Assembly (NCBI GenBank): GCA_031547595.1
Contig: JAVBRU010000017.1
Location: 1 to 64,000, forward strand
Length of the DNA: 64,000 nucleotides
Reading direction: 5' to 3'
DNA from: JAVBRU01 sp031547595
GTDB taxonomy: Bacteria; Bacillota; Clostridia; Christensenellales; Aristaeellaceae
Below, piece after piece: positions 8,396-16,042 of this stretch (positions within the stretch are counted from its first letter, which is position 1; each line of letters opens with the position of its first letter). The notes beneath the pieces are model-generated. The model did not search any database. It was not told the origin of the DNA and saw only the letters and a program-made list of their open reading frames with translations. The position numbers were made by a program, and so were the translations under genes.

Positions 8396-8626
8396 ATGAA
8401 GGCAACGCTGGCGAACTTATCGCCCGGAGAATCGGGTATTGTATCTGTTGTGGGCGGCGAAGGGGCGTTACACCGCCATTTGCTCGATATGGGCTTGACC
8501 CCCAATACCCGCGTTGAGGTCGTTAAATTGGCGCCGATGGGCGATCCGATGGAGATCCGGCTGCGTGGGTATTCGTTGACCTTGCGCAAGGAAGACGCGG
8601 CGCGGGTGCTGCTGAAGGGGGAGTAG
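8396..8626 (+). CDS. feoA: Ferrous iron transport protein A
   Basis: This 76-aa cytoplasmic SH3-like protein is the partner of FeoB. The diagnostic stretch is LLDMGLTPNTRVEVVKLAPM, followed by GDPMEIRLRGYSLTLRKEDA, as in FeoA. The start at 8396 has AAAGGGG 8 nt upstream; the frame extends back to 8387 without better support. The gene ends 3 nt before feoB, so the two are co-translated, and it probably modulates FeoB-driven Fe(II) uptake. Confidence 0.93.
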   Translation: MKATLANLSPGESGIVSVVGGEGALHRHLLDMGLTPNTRVEVVKLAPMGDPMEIRLRGYSLTLRKEDAARVLLKGE

Positions 8627-8629
8627 GGC

Positions 8630-10714
8630 ATGCGGTATGTATTTGCGTTGGCGGGCAACCAAAACAGCGGCAAAACCACGCTGTTCAACCGTCTGACAGG
8701 CTCCAATCAGCATGTGGGCAACTGGCCGGGCGTTACGGTGGAGCAAAAAGTGGGCGTGCTGGCTCATCATCATCATGGCCATGCCATCCACATCGGGCCA
8801 CCGCTGCTCAAGCATAAAGAGCGCGAAGAAGAAAACACCGATGTAGACATTGTTGACCTGCCGGGCATCTATTCGCTGAGTCCCTATTCGATGGAAGAGG
8901 TGGTGTCGCGTGATTTTATTACGCTGCAAAAGCCCAATGTGGTGATCAACATCGTGGATGCCACCAACCTGGAGCGAAACTTATACCTCTCTTTGCAATT
9001 GGCAGAGCTTGAGACCCCCATGGTGATTGCCCTCAACATGATGGATGAGGTGCGGCAGAATGGGGATACCATTGATATCAAAATGCTTAGTGATGCGCTG
9101 GGCGTACCGGTAGTGCCCATCAGCGCCCGCAAAGGCGAGGGCCTGGACGAGCTGGTGCGCTGCGCTATGGATGCTGCGCAGAACCATGGCCTGCCGCAGC
9201 ATCTGGACATCTGCGAGGGCGAAACCCACGAAGCACTGCATGCCATCATTCATTTGATCGAAGAACGTGCGCGGGAAAAGAAACTTTCCCCGCGTTATGC
9301 GGGCACCAAACTTCTGGAGGGCGATGATCTGGTAGAAAATATGATGGAGCTGAGCGAGAAAACCCAGCACATCATTGACGAAATCATTGCCAGCTTGGAA
9401 GCGAAAAAGGGCATGGAGCGTGCCGCTATCATGGCGGATGCGCGGTATGTGTTCCTTGAAAGCGTGGTGGGCAAGTGCGTTATCCACGGCGAGGGTGCGA
9501 ACACCCAAAGCAAGACTGCACGCATTGACAAGGTGCTGATGCAGCGTGCGCTGGCGTTTCCGATCTTTATATTGGCCATGCTGCTGGTGTTTTATATCAC
9601 CTTTGGCCCCTTGGGCAGCTGGATTGCGGACAGCTTCACGGCGCTGATTGAAAAGGGCATCGGCGTTGTGGATACACTGCTTGAAAATGCCGGAACGGCG
9701 GGCTGGGTGCGCGATTTGCTGGTGAACGGCGTGCTGACGGGCGTGGGCAGCGTGCTGGGCTTCCTACCCACCATCGTGCTGTTATTCCTGCTGCTCTCCA
9801 TACTGGAGGACAGCGGATACATGGCGCGCGCAGCGTTTCTAATGGATAAGCCCATGCGCAAAATCGGGCTCAACGGCCGCAGCTTTATCCCGCTGGTGAT
9901 GGGCTTTGGCTGCACGGTGCCCGCCGTGATGGGTGCGCGCAGCATGAGCAGCCAGCGCGACAGGCGCTTCACCATCATGCTGATTCCTTTTATGAGCTGC
10001 GGCGCGAAGGTGCCGATCTATGCGCTGTTTGCCCGCGCATTTTTCCCCGATCATGGCATGCTGGTGATGTGCATCCTGTATTTCACGGGCATGCTGGTGG
10101 CGGTGATTCTGGGTTTGATTCTCAAGCGCACTGCCTTCCATGGCGATGCCGCGCCCTTTGTGATGGAGCTGCCCGCCTATCGTTTGCCAACGCCTACAAG
10201 CGTCCTTCGGCAGTTGTGGGATAAGGCCAAGGATTTTATCCAGCGCGCTTTCACCATCATTTTTGCCGCTACTGTGCTGGTATGGCTGCTACAGTCCTTC
10301 ACATTCAGCTTCTCCAGCGCCAATTCGATTGAAGAAAGCATGCTGGGCGTGATTGCAGGCGCGATTGCCCCCGTCTTTGCGCCGCTGGGCTTTGGCAACA
10401 TCGCGGCGTCCACTGCGATTTTGACCGGCGTGATGGCCAAGGAGAGTGTGGTATCCACTTTGGCGGTGCTGGCCGGGGTGGAATCCAGCAGCAACGCCAT
10501 GCTGGCGGCACTGCAGGGGGTGTTCCCAAGCACTGTCGCCGCGTGTTCCTTCCTGGTGTTTGTGCTGCTGTATATGCCGTGCGTGGCTGCGTATGCTGCC
10601 ATGCGCCGGGAAATGCAGGGCAGGGGATTGGCCCTTGGCAGTGTGGCACTGCAAACAGGCATCGCCTGGCTGGTGGCATTTCTTACATATCAGGTAGGTT
10701 CGTTGATCTTCTAA
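8630..10714 (+). CDS. feoB: Ferrous iron transporter B
   Basis: This 694-aa inner-membrane Fe(II) transporter has an N-terminal GTPase: G1 GNQNSGKTT (residues 9-17), G2 region GNWPGVTVEQK (~29), G3 DLPGIYSLSP (~74) and G4 NMMDE (~138). The helical GDI-like domain follows, then about eight membrane segments with the Cys-containing gates GFGCTVPA and FMSCGAKVP (Gate motifs). One oddity is a His-rich insertion (AHHHHGHAIHIG, about residues 45-58) followed by a charged stretch between G2 and G3, where most FeoB proteins have a short strand. It is followed by a Cys-rich FeoB-associated peptide. Confidence 0.95.
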   Translation: MRYVFALAGNQNSGKTTLFNRLTGSNQHVGNWPGVTVEQKVGVLAHHHHGHAIHIGPPLLKHKEREEENTDVDIVDLPGIYSLSPYSMEEVVSRDFITLQKPNVVINIVDATNLERNLYLSLQLAELETPMVIALNMMDEVRQNGDTIDIKMLSDALGVPVVPISARKGEGLDELVRCAMDAAQNHGLPQHLDICEGETHEALHAIIHLIEERAREKKLSPRYAGTKLLEGDDLVENMMELSEKTQHIIDEIIASLEAKKGMERAAIMADARYVFLESVVGKCVIHGEGANTQSKTARIDKVLMQRALAFPIFILAMLLVFYITFGPLGSWIADSFTALIEKGIGVVDTLLENAGTAGWVRDLLVNGVLTGVGSVLGFLPTIVLLFLLLSILEDSGYMARAAFLMDKPMRKIGLNGRSFIPLVMGFGCTVPAVMGARSMSSQRDRRFTIMLIPFMSCGAKVPIYALFARAFFPDHGMLVMCILYFTGMLVAVILGLILKRTAFHGDAAPFVMELPAYRLPTPTSVLRQLWDKAKDFIQRAFTIIFAATVLVWLLQSFTFSFSSANSIEESMLGVIAGAIAPVFAPLGFGNIAASTAILTGVMAKESVVSTLAVLAGVESSSNAMLAALQGVFPSTVAACSFLVFVLLYMPCVAAYAAMRREMQGRGLALGSVALQTGIAWLVAFLTYQVGSLIF

Positions 10715-10729
10715 AAAGGAGCTTCTTTT

Positions 10730-10882
10730 ATGAATGTTGCAAGTATCCTGATTGGCGCCGCCGTGATTGCCTATGCGGCGTGGGTTTTGATCCGCCACAT
10801 GCAGAACATGCGCAAGGGAAAATGCAGCGGCTGCCCTTATGCGGGAAGCTGCGGCAAGGATCATGATAACTGCAAAAAATAA
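10730..10882 (+). CDS. FeoB-associated Cys-rich membrane peptide
   Basis: This 50-aa protein has one N-terminal membrane segment (SILIGAAVIAYAAWVLI), a basic stretch (RHMQNMRKGK) and a Cys-rich cytoplasmic tail, KCSGCPYAGSCGKDHDNCKK. It begins 15 nt after feoB with AAAGGAG as RBS. The pattern is that of the small FeoB-associated proteins found in Clostridia, which share the GKCxGCxYxxxC signature and may handle iron at the transporter exit. It was recognised from sequence and position, since it is too short for ordinary ORF calling. Confidence 0.85.
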   Translation: MNVASILIGAAVIAYAAWVLIRHMQNMRKGKCSGCPYAGSCGKDHDNCKK

Positions 10883-10888
10883 TTTGTG

Positions 10889-10924
10889 AAGGCCGGAGAA
10901 ATCGCTTGACATTTTGCCGGCCTT
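10889..10924 (+). terminator. Possible terminator of the feo operon
   Basis: An 8-bp stem (AAGGCCGG with CCGGCCTT) with a 20-nt loop is followed by TTCTCATAT. The loop holds the -35 box of the next promoter, so terminator and promoter overlap. The T-tract is weak. Confidence 0.45.
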
Positions 10925-10959
10925 CTCATATAATAAACATATGAGCAATTGCTCATATG
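10906..10959 (+). promoter_or_regulatory. Promoter and 22-bp palindromic operator of the metal-efflux operon
   Basis: TTGACA (10906-10911), 17 nt and TATAAT (10929-10934) form a consensus promoter. Directly downstream, over the likely transcription start, 10938-10959 is a perfect 22-bp palindrome with half-site CATATGAGCAA. Its core ATATGAGCAATTGCTCATAT resembles the 12-2-12 operators of the SmtB/CzrA/ZiaR branch of ArsR repressors. The repressor is the first gene of this operon. Confidence 0.85.
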
Positions 10960-10974
10960 AAAGGATATCGATTT

Positions 10975-11331
10975 ATGGATGAAAAAACACCGCACTGCGC
11001 GGAAGGCCACGTGCACGAGCCGATCGTGGAAACGGTGAACGCCAGCATGCCGGATGAGGAAATCCTCTGCGACTTGGCAGAACTGTACAAAATGTTTGGG
11101 GACAGCACACGCATCAAGATTCTATACGTGCTGTTTGAGGCAGAGCTGTGTGTGTGCGATATCGCGGAGCTTTTGAACATGACCCAATCCGCCATATCGC
11201 ATCAGCTGCGGGTGCTCAAGCAGGCCAAGCTGGTCAAGTTCCGCCGCGATGGCAAAACGGTGTTTTATTCTCTGGCGGACGACCATGTGCGCACCATCAT
11301 CAACATGGGCCTGGAGCATCTCTGCGAATAA
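10975..11331 (+). CDS. SmtB/CzrA-type ArsR metal-responsive repressor
   Basis: This 118-aa dimeric winged-helix repressor has a His/Cys-containing N terminus (HCAEGHVHEP) and a core MFGDSTRIKILYVLFEAELCVCDIAELL. The ELCVCD segment is the alpha-3 metal site seen in ArsR/CadC-type sensors. The recognition helix is MTQSAISHQLRVLKQAKLV, and the C-terminal DDHVRTIINMGLEH provides alpha-5 candidate ligands. I chose the ATG at 10975 because AAAGGA precedes it by 9 nt; the ATG at 10957 lies inside the operator. It probably represses the operon it shares with the P-type ATPase, releasing when Cd, Zn, Pb or a similar ion binds. Confidence 0.88.
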   Translation: MDEKTPHCAEGHVHEPIVETVNASMPDEEILCDLAELYKMFGDSTRIKILYVLFEAELCVCDIAELLNMTQSAISHQLRVLKQAKLVKFRRDGKTVFYSLADDHVRTIINMGLEHLCE

Positions 11332-11364
11332 TGAAAATATAGAATCTAGGGAGGTTTATTTGCC

Positions 11365-13308
11365 ATGTCTTGCAATTGCACGAATCACGAACATGAAGAG
11401 AACGAGCGGGAGGAGCGGAACGGGCACGGCTGCAGCTGCGGCGGCCACGAGCATTCCCATGGCGGCTCCGCGGACGACCGGAAGCTGATGCTTGGGCGCA
11501 TTATTATCAGCATATTGATTTTTGTTCTGGCACTCATTCTGGATTTGGATGGCCTGGGGCGGTTCTTCATCTTTTTAGCCGCGTATCTTCTGATTGGCTA
11601 TGATGTGCTGTATGGCGCGTTTCGAAACATCCTGCATGGCCATATATTCGATGAGAACTTCTTGATGACGGTAGCGACCATCGGCGCGTTTGCGCTGGGG
11701 GATTATCCCGAGGCTGTGGCTGTGATGCTGCTGTTCCAGCTGGGCGAGCTTTTTCAGGATTATGCGGTGGATAAAAGCCGTGATTCTATTGCTGCGCTGA
11801 TGGACATTCGCCCCGACCATGTGAACCTCGAAAGAGACGGCATGCTGTTTCGCATGAAACCAGAGGAAGCCAACGTGGAAGACATCATGGTTGTTAAAGC
11901 AGGCGAGAAGGTGCCCTTGGACGGCGAGATCATTGAAGGGACTTCCGCGCTGAACACGGTGGCGCTGACGGGCGAAAGCGCGCCCCGTGATGTGCAGGCC
12001 GGTGATGTCATCCTCAGCGGATGCGTCAATTTGAGCGGCATGCTGCGGGTACGCATCACCCGCCCCTACGGCGAGTCCACCGTAGCCAAGATTCTGGAGC
12101 TTGTGGAGCATGCAGGTGAAAATAAGTCCCGCGCCGACCATTTTATCACCCGCTTTGCCAAGGTATACACGCCCTGTGTTGTGATTGCTGCGACGCTGCT
12201 GGCAGTATTGCCGCCCTTGATCTTTGGCGGAGGCTGGAGCGATTGGATCACCCGCGCGCTCACCTTCCTTGTGATTTCCTGCCCCTGTGCGCTGGTGATT
12301 TCAGTGCCGCTCACATTCTTCAGCGGCATTGGCAGCGCGTCCAGGCACGGCATTCTGGTGAAGGGCGCAAACTACCTTGAAGCGCTGGCGCAAAGCGAGA
12401 TTGTGGTATTTGACAAAACGGGCACCCTTACAGAAGGGACCTTTCGCGTAACGAAAATCCACGCAGTAGATATGCCGCAGGCCGAACTCATTCATCTGGC
12501 CGCTGTGGCAGAAAGCTTTAGCGACCATCCCATCGCCCAGTCTTTGCGGGCGGCAGATACCTCTGCCACAGGTAATGAGCAGCCAGAGCAGGTGGAAGAA
12601 ACCGCAGGGCATGGCGTGCGCTGCGTGCTGAACGGCAAACAGATTGCCGTTGGCAACGAAAAGATGATGTCGCTTGCCCACGTCAAGCCACTTGCCGCCC
12701 CAGCAGACGGCACTGCCGTCCACATTGCAGTAAACGGCCAATATGCCGGCTATATCCTGATTGCCGATACCATCAAGGCAGACAGCGCCCACACCATTGT
12801 GCAGCTGAAAGAACAAGGTGTGAAAAAAACAGTGCTATTATCGGGCGACCGCCGTGCCATTGCGGAGCAGGTTGGCCACGAGCTGCATCTGGACGAAGTG
12901 CATGCAGAGCTGCTGCCCGGCGACAAGGTGGCTCAGGTAGAGAAGCTTTTGCAGCATCGCAGTAAAAAAGGCAAGCTGGTGTTTGTGGGCGATGGTATCA
13001 ACGATGCGCCCGTGCTGGCGCTGGCAGATGTGGGCGTGGCGATGGGCGGCCTCGGCTCAGATGCCGCCATAGAAGCCGCCGATGTGGTGCTGATGGATGA
13101 TAAGCCCAGCAAGCTCAATCAGGCCATTGCCATTGCGCGCAAGACACTGCGCATTGTGCGCCAGAACATTATTTTTGCACTGGGAGTGAAAGCGCTGGTG
13201 CTGGTCTTGGGTGCGCTGGGGCTGGCGTCTATGTGGATTGCGGTATTTGCGGATGTGGGCGTGGCATTCCTGGCGATACTAAACGCCATGCGCGCTATGC
13301 GTGCATAA
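11365..13308 (+). CDS. Heavy-metal-translocating P-type ATPase (CadA/ZntA-like)
   Basis: This 647-aa P1B-type ATPase pumps divalent heavy metals out of the cell. The N terminus lacks a ferredoxin-like CxxC domain but is rich in Cys and His (HEHEENEREE, GHGCSCGGHEHSHGG), a substitute metal-binding tail. Then come membrane segments, the actuator motif TGES (~200), the CPC metal-site helix VISCPCALVISVP (~305), the phosphorylation site DKTGTLTEG (~348), the nucleotide-domain HP dipeptide in SDHPIAQS, and the hinge GDGINDAPVLA (~541). The CPC motif points to Zn/Cd/Pb rather than Cu. It follows its repressor by 33 nt with an AGGGAGG RBS. Its stop overlaps the converging HAD gene by 14 bp. Confidence 0.92.
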   Translation: MSCNCTNHEHEENEREERNGHGCSCGGHEHSHGGSADDRKLMLGRIIISILIFVLALILDLDGLGRFFIFLAAYLLIGYDVLYGAFRNILHGHIFDENFLMTVATIGAFALGDYPEAVAVMLLFQLGELFQDYAVDKSRDSIAALMDIRPDHVNLERDGMLFRMKPEEANVEDIMVVKAGEKVPLDGEIIEGTSALNTVALTGESAPRDVQAGDVILSGCVNLSGMLRVRITRPYGESTVAKILELVEHAGENKSRADHFITRFAKVYTPCVVIAATLLAVLPPLIFGGGWSDWITRALTFLVISCPCALVISVPLTFFSGIGSASRHGILVKGANYLEALAQSEIVVFDKTGTLTEGTFRVTKIHAVDMPQAELIHLAAVAESFSDHPIAQSLRAADTSATGNEQPEQVEETAGHGVRCVLNGKQIAVGNEKMMSLAHVKPLAAPADGTAVHIAVNGQYAGYILIADTIKADSAHTIVQLKEQGVKKTVLLSGDRRAIAEQVGHELHLDEVHAELLPGDKVAQVEKLLQHRSKKGKLVFVGDGINDAPVLALADVGVAMGGLGSDAAIEAADVVLMDDKPSKLNQAIAIARKTLRIVRQNIIFALGVKALVLVLGALGLASMWIAVFADVGVAFLAILNAMRAMRA

Positions 13309-13828
13309 CATATTTGCGGTGTAGCCAATGTGCGGCATCCAGTAAGTCATTTGCGGTGTATTCAGTGGTGTATGGTTGCCATAACGCCCGCTCTGGCCCC
13401 AGGCTGTCCTCACCATGGCCTGTGCGCACCAGAATGAGCCGCATGCCCATTTGCCCACCCGCCAACATATCGCTCCAGCGGTCGCCAATCATGTAGCATT
13501 GCGCAAGGTCCAGGCCATGCTTATCACGTGCCTGCCGGATGAGCCCTGTGCGCGGCTTGCGGCAGGCACAGTCGTCCTTGGTGTCATGGGGGCAGATGAA
13601 CCAGTCATCAGCGCCAATGGCCCTAAACTCTGCGGCAAAATCGTAGCCGCCATCCAGGCCCCGGGCGATGCAGGATTGATTGGTGACGATATAGAGTGGG
13701 AAGCCCGCGCTGTGCAGCATCGAAAACGCCTGCTCCGTGCCGGGGTAGGAGAAGTAATCCTGGGGGCGCTTCATATAATAATCACCCCCCATGGTGCCGT
13801 CCCGGTCAATCAACAGCGCGGGTTTCAT
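13295..13828 (-). CDS. HAD-IIIA phosphatase (GmhB/HisB-N-like)
   Basis: This 177-aa phosphatase resembles D-glycero-D-manno-heptose-1,7-bisphosphate phosphatase. HAD motif I is LLIDRDGTMG (the usual DRDGT), motif II VTNQS, and the zinc loop CPHDTKDDCACRKP carries three cysteines and a histidine. Motifs III/IV are RKPRTGLI and MIGDRWSDML. It is the last gene of the sugar isomerase/kinase operon and starts 21 nt after the GatZ-like gene. In this context a sugar-phosphate or sugar-bisphosphate is a more likely substrate than heptose, but that is inference. Its 3' end overlaps the ATPase gene on the other strand. Confidence 0.85.
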   Translation of the reverse strand: MKPALLIDRDGTMGGDYYMKRPQDYFSYPGTEQAFSMLHSAGFPLYIVTNQSCIARGLDGGYDFAAEFRAIGADDWFICPHDTKDDCACRKPRTGLIRQARDKHGLDLAQCYMIGDRWSDMLAGGQMGMRLILVRTGHGEDSLGPERALWQPYTTEYTANDLLDAAHWLHRKYVMHA

Positions 13829-13848
13829 GTGCTTTTCTCCTTTATGTA

Positions 13849-15108
13849 CTATTCAGTATAGCTGCGCAGCTTGCTTGTCAGCCCGCGTAGGTGATAGGCC
13901 GTCACGTATTTGCCAATGCTGGCCTTGATTTTGTCCAGCACATACTGCCGGGCGGGCACATCTGCGCTTTCCAGATTATCCAAGAGCGCCTGGATTTCAC
14001 AGGCGACAGCGGGCTCCTCAAAGGTGTAATGCCCGCTGATGTCCCGGATTTGGGCGCAAAGCGCGGCATCGGCCATGGCCTGCTGCTGGGTATACTGCGC
14101 GATGTCGCCCACCATCCACTTACGCCAGCGGCCGGTGCCGATAGCGGCGCTGGCCATGACGCGGGGCAGGTCACCCATTTTTGCGAGTATACCCTCGTCG
14201 TACAGCCTTTTTTCCAATTGCGCCAGCGTCAGGTAGGCTTGGGTTTCTACCACACCAAACTCCGGTGCGACGTTGGAAGAGCCTACCCCTAAGGCGGGGT
14301 GCATCAGCAGCGTTTCATCGGGCAGATAGTCGCTGTTATGCTCTTTCAGCTCCATGCCGTTTTCGCTTGCAATGCGCGACAGGCGGCGGGCGTTGTCCAC
14401 GGAGTAAGTCCCGATGTTCTCGGTCAGGCGGGTCAAGGTGCCCGTTTGCCCCACGATGAAATTCGGCGTGGGCAAGCCCTTTTCCTTTAGCATCAGACAA
14501 AGCACATCAATGAACTGCTGAAATTCCTTTTCACCTGTCAGGCCGCCGTTGGTTTCCTCGGTGCCCACTTCATAGCCAATGGGCGGCAGGCCCTTTGCAT
14601 GAATATACGCTTCTACCTGGGCGATGAGATCCACCGTGCGGCGCAGCACCACATCCATGGGCAAAGTGCCGCTGATATGGGGGTCTTTTGTAGGGTCGAT
14701 ATGCAGCAGGTCAAACCCTGCGTCCACATCGGCCAGATAGGAGGTTAAGCCAATGGACATGGCCTGCGCTTCCGGCAGGGCCGCTTTCCGTTCTTCATCC
14801 CGCTGCCAGGGGCCGCCATGGTCGCGGCAGATATAATATTGGCCGGTGTACCCCAAGGCCTGCGCAGTGCTTTGAATCGCCCGGACAAATGCCTGTTGAT
14901 CCCAGCCTGATACATAGCCGCCTCCCAGGGACTTTAGATCCACCTGATTGCGGCTGGCAATAAAGAAAATGGGGAAGTCCTGCTCTTGGCTCAGCTCCAG
15001 CGCCGCCCGCAAAAGGGTAGGGGACATGGGGCCAATGCCAAGCAGCGTGCAAAAACTGTCTTTTTGGCGTACCTCGCGCAGCGCACTTAGCATTTGATGA
15101 ATATTCAT
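13849..15108 (-). CDS. GatZ/KbaZ-like tagatose-bisphosphate aldolase subunit family protein
   Basis: This 419-aa protein matches the length and order of motifs of the GatZ/KbaZ family: an N-terminal region LLGIGPMSPTLLRAALE, FFIASRNQVDLKSLGGGYVSGWD, CRDHGGPWQRDEE, then FDLLHIDPTKDP and YEVGTEETNGG. In enteric bacteria the family is called the non-catalytic subunit of tagatose-1,6-bisphosphate aldolase, but many homologues occur without GatY. No GatY/KbaY gene is in this window, so here it may have its own activity on a ketose phosphate. It lies between the ROK kinase and the HAD phosphatase in one operon (RBS AAGGAG). Confidence 0.85.
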   Translation of the reverse strand: MNIHQMLSALREVRQKDSFCTLLGIGPMSPTLLRAALELSQEQDFPIFFIASRNQVDLKSLGGGYVSGWDQQAFVRAIQSTAQALGYTGQYYICRDHGGPWQRDEERKAALPEAQAMSIGLTSYLADVDAGFDLLHIDPTKDPHISGTLPMDVVLRRTVDLIAQVEAYIHAKGLPPIGYEVGTEETNGGLTGEKEFQQFIDVLCLMLKEKGLPTPNFIVGQTGTLTRLTENIGTYSVDNARRLSRIASENGMELKEHNSDYLPDETLLMHPALGVGSSNVAPEFGVVETQAYLTLAQLEKRLYDEGILAKMGDLPRVMASAAIGTGRWRKWMVGDIAQYTQQQAMADAALCAQIRDISGHYTFEEPAVACEIQALLDNLESADVPARQYVLDKIKASIGKYVTAYHLRGLTSKLRSYTE

Positions 15109-15123
15109 GAAGGTAGCTCCTTT

Positions 15124-16026
15124 CTAATTTGTTTTCTCTAAGTTCATGGCCAGCAGGCCAGCACCGATCAGGCCGGAATCGGGCTGCAGCTGAGCTGTTC
15201 TCAACCAATGCCCGGATGCTTTGGCCCAATAGCTGGAAGCTTGGGCGGCCTGAAGCAGCGTAGGGCGCATGATGTCCAGTGCCTTCGAAACCGAACCGCC
15301 CATGACGATGCATTCGGGGTCTATCAACTGTTGCAGGGCGGCAATGGCGCGTCCGAGGTAGCTGCCTGCCAGTTCGAATATGGCGCGGCATAGGGTATCT
15401 CCGCTTCGGGCGCGTTCGGCGGCTTCCCGTGCAGCGACCGGGAAGCCCAGTGCCTGGCTGGCCGCTTTTGCGATGGCGGTGCCGGAGGCATAGGCTTCCA
15501 GGCACCCCCTGCGCCCGCAGGCACAGGCGTGGCCGTTTTCCACCATATTCAGGTGCCCCAATTCCCCTGCACCCTCGTGATGCCCCGAGAGTATATGGCC
15601 CTGATGCACAATGCCGCAGCCAATGCCTGTGGATACGGTGATGTAGACCATTTCTGTACATCCACGCCCGGCACCCTGGTGCCACTCGCTATAAGCGGCG
15701 GCGTTGGCGTCATTTTCAAGCAGTACAGGCAAGCCATAACGCCGGGTGATCAGTGCGGAAAGCGGAAGGTTCTCCCACCCCATCAAGGGCGCCTTGAGAA
15801 CGATACCCTGTGAAGGGGAAAGGGGCCCGGGGCAGGCGAGGCCAATGGCTTTTGCAGCGGGGCAGGCCGCGCGCAGAGCGTCCAGTAAATAATAGATTCT
15901 GTGCAGCACCGCCTCAGGCCCCTCCTTGGCCAGGGTGGCCATTTCCCGGCGGCAGGTGAGTGTATGCCCATCAAAGGCCGCTGCGGAAAGCTTGGTGCCG
16001 CCAATGTCCAGAACAAGCACACCCAT
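15124..16026 (-). CDS. ROK-family sugar kinase
   Basis: This ~300-aa kinase has the N-terminal phosphate loop VLDIGGTKLSAAAFDG, the sugar-binding/catalytic ENDANAAA, TVSTGIGCGIV, the ROK motif with GAGELGHLNM and the zinc-binding CACGRRGCLEAYASG. It probably phosphorylates a hexose or amino sugar in the cytoplasm. The ATG at 16026 (MGVLVLDIGG) has GAAGGGG upstream; a GTG at 16038 is an alternative. It sits between the sugar isomerase and the GatZ-like gene, so it is the likely kinase step after isomerisation. Confidence 0.88.
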   Translation of the reverse strand: MGVLVLDIGGTKLSAAAFDGHTLTCRREMATLAKEGPEAVLHRIYYLLDALRAACPAAKAIGLACPGPLSPSQGIVLKAPLMGWENLPLSALITRRYGLPVLLENDANAAAYSEWHQGAGRGCTEMVYITVSTGIGCGIVHQGHILSGHHEGAGELGHLNMVENGHACACGRRGCLEAYASGTAIAKAASQALGFPVAAREAAERARSGDTLCRAIFELAGSYLGRAIAALQQLIDPECIVMGGSVSKALDIMRPTLLQAAQASSYWAKASGHWLRTAQLQPDSGLIGAGLLAMNLEKTN

Positions 16027-16042
16027 GGCGCATTTCACCCCT

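Noticed and set aside
13295..13308. Misannotated stop for the P-type ATPase or the HAD phosphatase
   Set aside because: Both proteins end with expected family tails; a 14-bp convergent overlap is unusual but plausible.
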